From positions 1,762,501-1,826,500 of the forward strand of contig NZ_CP047045.1 in the NCBI RefSeq assembly GCF_009792355.1: 64,000 nt of DNA. The letters run 5' to 3'. Positions within the stretch are counted from its first letter, which is position 1; each line of letters starts with the position of its first letter. This DNA comes from Terricaulis silvestris. GTDB taxonomy: Bacteria; Pseudomonadota; Alphaproteobacteria; Caulobacterales; Aquidulcibacteraceae. The notes beneath the pieces were generated by a model, which searched no databases, was not told where the DNA came from, and was given only the letters and a program-made list of their open reading frames with translations. Shown here in pieces: positions 1 through 6,586 of the stretch. A program made the translations under genes and the position numbers.

Positions 1-602
1 TCGCCGAGTTGCTCATGCCGGATGAACACAATTTGGTTGAGCTGGCCTTTCGCGACCTCCGCGAAGAGGCTTTCTTGCAGACGCGTCGAGAACGACAAGA
101 CAGGATAGGCTTGCCCGGACAGCCCATTGATATCTGCAAATCGATAGCCGGCCACTTTGCGCACGACGGACTGAAGCGCCTGTTCGACATAGTATTTGGT
201 CAAACCCGGCACGTGCTCCAGGACCGCCTGGTAGACGTGTGGATTGCGTGCAGACGGCGTCAGATCGATGACCATGTGGGCGGACACCGCCACGCCTTCA
301 CCCAGGCCCTTCTGCTCGGTGCGTGTCTCACCTGTCACGAGTTCGGAAAATGAAGGATCGGCGGCATCTCTGTCGCTGTGCTGAAACAGCAGCACAGCTC
401 GCGAGCCGTTGTTGTGAATGCGAACGCGCGCGATCCGGATGACGGACTTGCCTTTGTTTCGGCGCCAGATTGCTTCGCCCTTGGACGAGAGCTCCGCGAC
501 GGCGCGTATGATGGTCAGCAAACTCTGAGCAGGCGCGTGCGCCGGCGACGACCCGACGCCGACGTCATAATGGAGCGCAGTTCTCTCGACCCGATGGAGC
601 AC
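1..602 (-). CDS. Unrecognised protein, C-terminus beyond window edge
   Basis: On the minus strand a frame stays open from a GTG at 602-600 to the window edge, about 200 codons, just after an in-frame TAG at 636-638. Composition is protein-like, with mixed charged and hydrophobic residues; plus-strand frames over the same bases look like shadows. The visible part includes a hydrophobic stretch (VSAHMVIDLTP) and an aromatic/acidic C-terminal region, but I see no family motif I can name. No strong ribosome binding site precedes the GTG, so the start is uncertain; a TTG at 521 is an alternative. It diverges from the Cys/His-rich gene at 791 and lies in the mobile element, so it is accessory cargo by inference. 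Confidence 0.5.
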   Translation of the reverse strand, partial: MLHRVERTALHYDVGVGSSPAHAPAQSLLTIIRAVAELSSKGEAIWRRNKGKSVIRIARVRIHNNGSRAVLLFQHSDRDAADPSFSELVTGETRTEQKGLGEGVAVSAHMVIDLTPSARNPHVYQAVLEHVPGLTKYYVEQALQSVVRKVAGYRFADINGLSGQAYPVLSFSTRLQESLFAEVAKGQLNQIVFIRHEQLG

Positions 603-790
603 CTGCCGATTGGATGCTGCTTCGATGAACGGTTTCTAAACGGTCCGATTCAGCCAAGCCTGATTTGGGTGTATTCGGTGTCGCAATGAGGCACTGACGA
701 CATCAATCGCCTGTTGGCTCAGGCGGCGCTAAGATGATTCGTTTCGTCGGCGTGATAAGGATTGTCATCTTCAGCACTGGAGGCGCAGGC

Positions 791-1852
791 TTGGCCAAGC
801 GGTCACCAAAGCAATCCCATTCCGCGCCACTCGGCGCTGGGCGTAAGTTCCATCAGCGCCCGGATGATGCATACTGCGCACGGTTTCGTGCTCACATTAT
901 CAAGCACGGTACACCCGTGACTTTTCCGGGGCTCGCATGGACGAAGCCGGATCCCGACGACCCGCCTAAGCCGCTCACTGATTTCGCCACGCCTGAAACC
1001 CTTCGCAAGCGCGTGCCGAAAAGCCCATGTCCCATTTGTTCGCCGCACAGCCCGAAATACTACGAGGGAAAGCTTTGTTGGTCTGCTGGCGACAAACGTG
1101 TGCGCGCGATCGGACACGAGTGCGGTCATGACTTCTATGACGGCGACACCTACGCCGATGAGGTTCGTGAGTTTGAAGAAAAGGCTGCCGAAGACGCCGC
1201 GCGCGGCTATTTGCAGGACGCCATATCGAAGCTGCCCGAGCATGTGATCCTCGCACGATGGTCGATGAGAGACTTCGACGCCCTGTTTGCCGCCCGCGAG
1301 GATTTGGTCGCGACCGTGACGAAACGGGCGTCTCAAGAGTTATTGCGAGCGCTCGACGCCCAAGGGCGGTTGAGCGTTGAAATCGAGACCGGTGCGCGCG
1401 ATGGTCAGGGAAGGCGCGTCGCCATGCGCCAGAGCGTGACTTCGCGCGTGAGCGTGGCCGGGCTCAAAGTACGCGCCAAGGCTCGCAACGAACTTACCGA
1501 ACTGGCGCTCCTCGTCGGCGGGGCAGTTGTTCTTCGCCGCCACGCCCACCCGTTATGGCGCGATGACGTCTCGCAGGCTGAAGCGGTCGCAGCGATGGAC
1601 CGCGAACAGGTCGTGGCGCTCGAGCGGTTGTGCAGAACCTTCGAAGACACCCGCAACTGCGTGGACCAAGAGGTGGCGGACTTGCGCGCACTGCTCAGTG
1701 CGACCAACCTTACCGAGCTCTCGCGATGGGGAACCCATCTGCATTGCCCGACGCCATTTTGGATTAGTCACGGTCCGTCGGGGGTCACGGCGGGCAAGGG
1801 GCCGCATACTGGTTCGGCCGGCCGCCGCATCCGGAATCTGCCTTACTCGTAG
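791..1852 (+). CDS. Cys/His-rich protein of unknown function
   Basis: An uncharacterised protein of about 353 residues. From the TTG start, a CPxC pair (C80, C83) followed by C96 and an H-E-C-G-H cluster (H109, C111, H113) suggests a zinc-binding module. A long charged, probably helical region follows, with no enzyme signature I recognise. I chose TTG 791 because GGAGG at 779-783 sits seven bases before it; an in-frame ATG at 734 has no good binding site. The last 30 or so residues are Gly/Pro-rich and unlike the rest, so the C-terminus may be eroded. It lies between a divergent unknown gene and the DprA/PRTase unit in the integrated element. Confidence 0.6.
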   Translation: MAKRSPKQSHSAPLGAGRKFHQRPDDAYCARFRAHIIKHGTPVTFPGLAWTKPDPDDPPKPLTDFATPETLRKRVPKSPCPICSPHSPKYYEGKLCWSAGDKRVRAIGHECGHDFYDGDTYADEVREFEEKAAEDAARGYLQDAISKLPEHVILARWSMRDFDALFAAREDLVATVTKRASQELLRALDAQGRLSVEIETGARDGQGRRVAMRQSVTSRVSVAGLKVRAKARNELTELALLVGGAVVLRRHAHPLWRDDVSQAEAVAAMDREQVVALERLCRTFEDTRNCVDQEVADLRALLSATNLTELSRWGTHLHCPTPFWISHGPSGVTAGKGPHTGSAGRRIRNLPYS

Positions 1853-1927
1853 TCGGCCACTGCTTGGTGCCGGGCGGTTCCGCTGGCCGCGCCATTCGGT
1901 ATGGTGAGCGCCGTCAGCAATGGATTC

Positions 1928-1956
1928 TTGACTAGAATCAGATGTTCTGTTTTCGT
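1928..1956 (+). promoter_or_regulatory. Putative promoter of the DprA-PRTase unit
   Basis: TTGACT at 1928-1933 and a weak TTTCGT at 1951-1956, 17 bases apart, lie in the 167-base gap before the DprA-like gene. The weak -10 runs into the palindrome at 1954-1969, an arrangement that would suit repression. This is inferred from base patterns only. Confidence 0.3.
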
Positions 1957-1969
1957 TCCACGTGGAACG
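1954..1969. promoter_or_regulatory. 16-bp perfect palindrome, operator or parS-like site
   Basis: CGTTCCACGTGGAACG is a perfect inverted repeat about 50 bp before the DprA-like gene. Its core GTTCCACGTGGAAC differs from the common ParB-binding parS core (GTTTCACGTGAAAC) by one symmetric substitution per arm. It could be an operator for the HTH protein at 3689 or a ParB site. The sequence alone cannot separate these. Confidence 0.5.
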
Positions 1970-2019
1970 GACCTCCGAGCCCATGGTTGCCGCCATAGGA
2001 ATCGGACGAGGATGAACTC

Positions 2020-2937
2020 ATGAGCCCCGCCGCAGCCTTGGCCGCTACAATCGAAGTCGAAGCGATCTCGCCGCGCATCGAAATGGGCGCCTACGAAGCC
2101 CTTTGGCTTCAAAAAGAGACTACCTTCAAACGGATCGCCGACCGGTTCCGCGAGCATCCAGGAGCGCTTCCCTCCAACTTTGTCGATCCCGCGACGGCCG
2201 AGCTAACCCAACAGCGCGCCGCTGCGCGACTGGCGGCTGCCGGAATTAATCGCTTCGGCATCCGCATTCACGGCGCTGGCGATTATCCCGTGCCCCTCCG
2301 GGATGCGAAGGAGCCGGTCGAGCTGCTTTATTATCGCGGCTCCTGGGAGTTGGCGTTCACGACCTCCGTCGCCATTGTCGGCACGCGCAGCCCGACGGCT
2401 GAGGGCGTGAAGCGCGCAGAGCGGTTGGCCCGCATGCTCGCCGGCGCCGGCTACACGATCACGTCAGGTTTGGCGACCGGCATCGACACCGCCGCACACC
2501 GTACCGCGCTCACCTGCAACGCACCGACGATCGCTGTGATTGGCACACATATCGGTCAGGTCTATCCGCGCGAGAACGCCGATCTCCAGAAAGAGATCGC
2601 AACCAACCACTTGCTCATCTCACAAGTACCGGTACTCCGGTCGGAGCAGCAGGATTATCGCGCTAATCGGCTGTTTTTCCCTGAGCGGAATAAGACCATG
2701 AGCGCGTTGTCGGCGGCGACCGTGATCGTGGAAGCCGGGGAGACGTCGGGAACGCTCACTCAAGCCCGCGCGGCCCTGCATCAGGGCCGCAAACTCTTCA
2801 TTCTGGACAATCTCTTCCAACGCCCAGATCTAACCTGGCCTAAAACCTTTCTTGAGAAGGGAGCCATTAGGGTGAGGAACGAAGATGACATCCTCGCAGA
2901 ACTCCCCCCTCCGACTAAGGCGCATCGAGAAGGATGA
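2020..2937 (+). CDS. DprA-like protein, candidate ShosA-type partner
   Basis: A 305-residue protein with the DprA Rossmann-fold core: VGTRSP at 120-125, SGLATGID at 149-156, an A-V-I-G-x-H strand near 172-177, FPERNK at 220-225 and SGTLTQA at 243-249. Housekeeping DprA loads RecA on single-stranded DNA during transformation and usually has a C-terminal winged helix; this protein ends right after the core, so it is not a typical transformation DprA. The stop lies 53 bp inside the next gene, a phosphoribosyltransferase. A DprA homologue paired with a PRTase on a mobile element is the make-up of ShosTA, where the DprA homologue is the antitoxin. DprA fold: confident. ShosA role: inference. Confidence 0.85.
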   Translation: MSPAAALAATIEVEAISPRIEMGAYEALWLQKETTFKRIADRFREHPGALPSNFVDPATAELTQQRAAARLAAAGINRFGIRIHGAGDYPVPLRDAKEPVELLYYRGSWELAFTTSVAIVGTRSPTAEGVKRAERLARMLAGAGYTITSGLATGIDTAAHRTALTCNAPTIAVIGTHIGQVYPRENADLQKEIATNHLLISQVPVLRSEQQDYRANRLFFPERNKTMSALSAATVIVEAGETSGTLTQARAALHQGRKLFILDNLFQRPDLTWPKTFLEKGAIRVRNEDDILAELPPPTKAHREG

Positions 2938-3541
2938 CCTACCGCTTCACACGTTCCTGAGTGAGGCGGACGAATGCTATTACCTTTACGAATACACAAG
3001 CGGGCGCAATTTCAGCCACAGCCCAGCAAACGATCGCATCAACAATCTCAAGAAAGACGTTCGTTACAAAGGTACGGCGGCGTGGGGCTATAAGGACGGC
3101 GCCGTCCTTCAATGCGCCAATGAGTTCAAACAGACCTTGAACCCGGAATTCTTGGCCGCCGCGGTCATTGTGCCAGTGCCCCCGTCCAAGGCGAAATCAG
3201 ATCCAGCCTATGACGATCGCATGCTCCGTATGGCGCAGGCGATGTCGGGAAATGTGCGGGAGCTTGTCGCGCAAACCGCCTCGCGTCAGGCCGCTCACGC
3301 CAGCCAGCCTGGCGAGCGCACATCGATTGACGAGTTGAAGAAACTCTACGTCGTGGATGAAGCGCTTACGCAGCCCGAACCTGGGCTCGTCGTCATCTTG
3401 GACGATGTGCTGACGACCGGTCGCCATTATGTGGCCATGCGCGACATTCTCCGCGGTCGATTCCCAAATGCACGGATCGCCGGCTTATTCGTCGCGCGCC
3501 GCGTATTCCCGACAGAGGGTGACCTAGCCGATTTCATCTGA
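2885..3541 (+). CDS. PRTase-domain protein, candidate ShosT-type toxin
   Basis: A 218-residue type I phosphoribosyltransferase. The PRPP-binding loop LDDVLTTGRH is at 172-181 after a hydrophobic strand (GLVVI), and IVPVPPSKAK at 95-104 matches the preceding strand and loop. The N-terminal part (CYYLYEYTSGRNF, 31-43) resembles ComF-like PRTases, but there is no ComF zinc finger. The ATG is preceded by GAGG and lies inside the DprA-like gene, so the two are translationally coupled. In ShosTA the PRTase protein is the toxin, thought to disturb nucleotide metabolism when its DprA-like partner is lost. The domain call is firm; the toxin role and actual substrate are inferred. Confidence 0.85.
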   Translation: MTSSQNSPLRLRRIEKDDLPLHTFLSEADECYYLYEYTSGRNFSHSPANDRINNLKKDVRYKGTAAWGYKDGAVLQCANEFKQTLNPEFLAAAVIVPVPPSKAKSDPAYDDRMLRMAQAMSGNVRELVAQTASRQAAHASQPGERTSIDELKKLYVVDEALTQPEPGLVVILDDVLTTGRHYVAMRDILRGRFPNARIAGLFVARRVFPTEGDLADFI

Positions 3542-3688
3542 GGTCTTTTCGAGCGCGTGAAAATCCGTGCTAAACGCTGCCAACGACCAGCGCTCAAATG
3601 CATAGAGCAGTCGGCTTTTAAGAGAGCGGTTTTCGGTTCGAGACCATGGGGCGGCATTCTCCTGAGGGTTGTTGTGACGGAGCGCGGA

Positions 3689-4396
3689 ATGAGCTTCGGG
3701 TCAGGCGAAGAAGGCGGCTTCAACGACGTGTCGCGCGCTTACAAACAAAATCCCACTTTGGAAAACTACCTGGCGCTCAGACGCGCGGATCCTGATGCAG
3801 AGATTGAAGTCGCGGTGCTCGGCGGCATCGACGACCTGTTTGCCGTGGAAAAAGAGTTAGAGCGCTATGGGATTGGCGCTCACCCGCTGATGACCGGCGT
3901 CTTGGACGCGAACCAAGCGGCCGTCAGCGAACTTTCGCTGAAGCTCATGGATCACATTGTTCGTGCGCGCGAGCTGACAGAAAACGGCGAGACGCAATTG
4001 GTTCGTCGCGGCATGGTCATGCCCGACAGCCTTATTGACTGGTTGATCTGCGTTGCGCTGGACGCACAAAGTTGGACCGACTCTATGGAGTTGAACCGCG
4101 ACCTGATCGTTCTCATCCGAGAGCGGTTGGGTGGCGCCAACCAGCACTACAAGCAAGCCGTCGCGGCACACACACGGCAGAGGAATGCGCCTTGGATCGG
4201 CGCGCAACTGAAGGCGCGCGGCATCGAGCCTACCGTTAGGAAAATCGCCGAGCTGTTGGAGGTCGCGCCGAGCACCGTGACGCGTTGGTATCCAAACAAT
4301 GCGGAGCTGCAGGAAGAGATCGACCGGCTGTCGCGACTCTTCGACAGCAATGGCTCGTTCCACATATCGCGGCTATCCACGAAGAAGGAGCCGTAG
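3689..4396 (+). CDS. HTH-containing protein linked to the DprA/PRTase pair
   Basis: A 235-residue protein I cannot assign. A C-terminal helix-turn-helix is visible at about 181-201 (PTVRKIAELLEVAPSTVTRW). The centre (82-150) is helical and amphipathic; the N-terminus has a short strand-like segment (IEVAVLGGID, 39-48). ATG 3689 was chosen because GGAGCG precedes it; the frame is open to 3557, but that part looks non-coding. It lies 147 bp after the PRTase on the same strand and may regulate the unit, perhaps through the palindrome at 1954, or be an accessory effector. Both roles are inference. Confidence 0.7.
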   Translation: MSFGSGEEGGFNDVSRAYKQNPTLENYLALRRADPDAEIEVAVLGGIDDLFAVEKELERYGIGAHPLMTGVLDANQAAVSELSLKLMDHIVRARELTENGETQLVRRGMVMPDSLIDWLICVALDAQSWTDSMELNRDLIVLIRERLGGANQHYKQAVAAHTRQRNAPWIGAQLKARGIEPTVRKIAELLEVAPSTVTRWYPNNAELQEEIDRLSRLFDSNGSFHISRLSTKKEP

Positions 4397-4399
4397 CTG

Positions 4400-4579
4400 T
4401 TGCGTGCGAAAGAATTTGCGCAACAAAGCAGCGACCGACACGCTCCTGGCATGGAACGTTTTTGGCAAATACTTGAGCGCGCGAGCCTGCGCATCGGCAA
4501 CGCTGACGCCACCGGCCTGGGCGTGATCTGTCTGACGATCATCTGTGTGGCGGCGTTGCTTACAATGGCCCAACCGTGA
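4400..4579 (+). CDS. Small single-pass membrane protein (59 aa)
   Basis: A short frame starting with TTG at 4400, with AAGGAG at 4385-4390 nine bases upstream, embedded in the end of the preceding gene. The product has a charged N-terminus and one clear transmembrane segment near its C-terminus (LGVICLTIICVAALLTM). An internal ATG at 4451 would give 42 residues with the same helix. The position and strong binding site suggest coupling to the HTH gene. I do not recognise the family; it could be a toxin-like or anchoring peptide. Its small size keeps confidence moderate. Confidence 0.5.
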   Translation: MRAKEFAQQSSDRHAPGMERFWQILERASLRIGNADATGLGVICLTIICVAALLTMAQP

Positions 4580-4736
4580 GCGGCTAGGCCGTTTTCGACG
4601 TCCGAATCCCATAGCCCGGCAACCACCGGCACCAAGAGGCAATCAGAAGATGGGAGCCGCAGGTTGCCCAAGTGGGGCCGGCGGCGCGGCCCACGGCGAA
4701 AGGTGGGCGCCCCTCAATACGTCGAGGACGTGCGAG

Positions 4737-5012
4737 ATGAATGAGTTGATACTTGAACCAGCGGCGCTTTCGTTGCGCGAGCCCGTGCTCTTGAGCCCGG
4801 ATCGGCTCAACGGCGTTGATGCGATCGCTGCTTACCTTCGCTGCACAAATGACGCCGTGTACTACGCGCGCCGCATTGGCTCGCTGCCAATCAGACGCTT
4901 GGGCCGCAAGGGCGAGCTTTACGCGTTCAAGAGCGAGCTTGACGCGGCCCAGAAAGCGGATTCCACTTTGCCTGAGAAATGGCGAGAGGGATCGCTTTCT
5001 GCGCCATCATAA
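4737..5012 (+). CDS. Excisionase-like helix-turn-helix protein
   Basis: A 91-residue protein directly before the integrase. Residues 22-70 read as a MerR/AlpA-type winged helix: a hydrophobic helix (GVDAIAAYLRC), a recognition helix (TNDAVYYARRIG) and a wing with LPIRRLGRKGELYAFKSEL. Such proteins are recombination directionality factors or regulators that bind att arm sites and help the integrase excise the element. ATG 4737 was chosen because the frame further upstream (to 4545) has poor codon character. The 19-bp gap to the integrase suggests co-transcription. Whether it acts as excisionase or transcription factor cannot be told. Confidence 0.65.
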   Translation: MNELILEPAALSLREPVLLSPDRLNGVDAIAAYLRCTNDAVYYARRIGSLPIRRLGRKGELYAFKSELDAAQKADSTLPEKWREGSLSAPS

Positions 5013-5031
5013 TTCGACGGAGCCGCCCCCC

Positions 5032-6285
5032 ATGTCGAACGACATCGACAGCTACGAGACTAAGAGCGGCAAGCGTTATCAAGCCCGTTGGCGCGATAGC
5101 GCCGGCGTCCAGCGCTCGAAGTCGTTTCGAACGCTGACCGAGGCGCGTGAGCACCAAAAGAAGGTGACCGGCGGGCAGCGCGGCGGGATCGGTTGCTCGC
5201 TAGACTGGTTGATCGACACCTATTTGATCGCGCGCGAAGCTGAGGCTGCTGCGGGCGTCATCGAACTCACCACATACGAGAATTATGAGGTGCACCTGCG
5301 GCTGCACGTTCGATCGGACGAGATCGCCCGCAAAAAGCTCTCAGAGCTGGATACCCCGGCAATCCAGCAATTTCTACGTCGCCTCGCGGCACGCCTGTCC
5401 CCACCGTATGCGCGCAAAATCCGCGTTTCTCTCTCGGTGATGCTGAAATGGGGCGTGGGCGAGGGCTACCTCACTCACAATCCCGCGCGCGACGCAAAAT
5501 TCGCATTGGCGAAACGTCACAAAGCGCCAAATCTCGATCTCGTCGAGAACTTCGATGAAGTCGACGTCGAGGCCATCAAGATACCGACACCGGCCGCTGC
5601 GGTGGCGATCCTTGCCGCTGCCGACGCCTTTGACGAGACCGGCCAGGCAGGCGCCCAGTTTCGCCTGTTGTTTGCCGGCGGCATGCGTCCGTCCGAGATG
5701 CTCGGCTTCCCCGTCAAAATGATGCGCTTCGGTCCGGACGGCCGGGCTGAATTGAAGATCGTGCAACGCTCCGAGCATATGCGCGGAACGATCGGGCCCG
5801 TGAAAAGCGCTGCGAGCCGCCGCAAGATCACACTCGGCAAAGAAGCGAGTTCGGTGCTTCGGAAATATTGGATCGCCATTGGTCAGCCGACAGATGGTCT
5901 GCTCTTTCGGACCCGCAGCGGGAGGGCGCATCTTTACTCAAACTTCCATCAGGACGTCTGGTCACCCATTCTCGCGGCGGCCGGTTGTGCGCATGAGGTG
6001 AGTTCCATCCGCACTTTTTGCGGCAAGCGCCTTGCCGAAGGCGGACGCGAAAAGGTGAAGCGCGAAGTCAAACGTTGGAAGCCGATTTATACGCCCCACC
6101 ATGGCCGCCACTTCGCGGCATCGGCTCTGATCGCCGCCGGCGCGGCGCCGAAGAAGCTGCAGCGTTTCCTGGGCCATTCGCGCATTGAGCTGACCATGAA
6201 TGTCTACGGCCACTTGTTTCCGGACCAGCGCGCCGACGACGATTTCGCGGACGCGATCGACCGGCAATTGGCGTCTGCCAGCTAA
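5032..6285 (+). CDS. Tyrosine recombinase, integrase of the element
   Basis: A 417-residue site-specific recombinase. The N-terminal arm-binding domain is at about 5-50, the SAM-like core-binding domain at 55-160, and the catalytic domain has R219 (GGMRPSE), a candidate Lys at 258, HHGR at 356-359, GHS at 381-383 and the nucleophile Y392 (MNVYGHLF). It inserts and excises DNA at an att site, commonly a tRNA gene. ATG 5032 follows GGAG-like bases and starts with the expected arm-type domain; the open frame before it belongs to no domain. The 3' end faces tRNA-His 100 bp away, and the second tRNA-His fragment beyond fits integration there. All catalytic residues are present, so it may be active. 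Confidence 0.95.
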   Translation: MSNDIDSYETKSGKRYQARWRDSAGVQRSKSFRTLTEAREHQKKVTGGQRGGIGCSLDWLIDTYLIAREAEAAAGVIELTTYENYEVHLRLHVRSDEIARKKLSELDTPAIQQFLRRLAARLSPPYARKIRVSLSVMLKWGVGEGYLTHNPARDAKFALAKRHKAPNLDLVENFDEVDVEAIKIPTPAAAVAILAAADAFDETGQAGAQFRLLFAGGMRPSEMLGFPVKMMRFGPDGRAELKIVQRSEHMRGTIGPVKSAASRRKITLGKEASSVLRKYWIAIGQPTDGLLFRTRSGRAHLYSNFHQDVWSPILAAAGCAHEVSSIRTFCGKRLAEGGREKVKREVKRWKPIYTPHHGRHFAASALIAAGAAPKKLQRFLGHSRIELTMNVYGHLFPDQRADDDFADAIDRQLASAS

Positions 6286-6386
6286 GCGCCGCTTCTTGGT
6301 GAAGGGGGCGAACTGAGTAAGTTCCGCCTAGACGTGCGCGTCGGCTTGCGCCGGAGCGCGCGTCTCGTTATCTCCTCCAGCGTTGT

Positions 6387-6462
6387 GCCGCCTTAGCTCA
6401 GTTGGTAGAGCAACGGCTTGTGGAGCCGTGGGTCGCTGGTTCGAGCCCAGCAGGCGGTACCA
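6387..6462 (+). tRNA. tRNA-His (GTG anticodon)
   Basis: A 76-base cloverleaf with acceptor GCCGCCT/AGGCGGT, D-arm GCTC/GAGC, anticodon stem ACGGC/GCCGT around loop TTGTGGA, T-loop TTCGAGC and encoded CCA. The anticodon GTG gives histidine. The base before position 1 is T, not G, and the discriminator is A73, the form known from a subset of Alphaproteobacteria whose HisRS does not need G-1:C73. The first pair is G1-T72. It lies between the integrase and an att-like fragment. Confidence 0.95.
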
Positions 6463-6538
6463 GTTTCCCCAAACCGGCGTGTGCAACGGTTGTGGAAAAG
6501 TCATTGATTAAGTGATTGATCTTCAATGTCTTTTTCTG

Positions 6539-6586
6539 CGGTTGTGGAACCAGGGGTCCCCGGTTCGAGCCCGGGAGGCGGTACCA
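6539..6586 (+). repeat. Orphan 3' half of a tRNA-His: probable att scar
   Basis: From the anticodon loop TTGTGGA through the T-arm (CCCCGG-TTCGAGC-CCGGGA), acceptor strand AGGCGGT and CCA, this is the 3' half of a tRNA-His with no 5' half. Its 3' anticodon strand (ACCAGG) cannot pair with the 5' strand of the intact tRNA at 6387 (ACGGC), so the two come from different genes. This fits a host tRNA-His split by integration in the anticodon loop, with its 5' half left of the window. An 11-bp copy, CGGTTGTGGAA, also occurs at 6487-6497. Confidence 0.75.

Noticed and set aside
9-689. Plus-strand frames at the left edge
   Set aside because: Their composition is shadow-like (Arg/His/Asp-rich), while the minus frame gives ordinary protein composition.
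2020-2937. Transformation DprA of a competence locus
   Set aside because: It lacks the C-terminal winged helix, is coupled to a PRTase, and lies in an integrase-linked element.
6539-6586. A second tRNA-His gene
   Set aside because: Only the 3' half is present; no D-arm or 5' acceptor strand precedes it.
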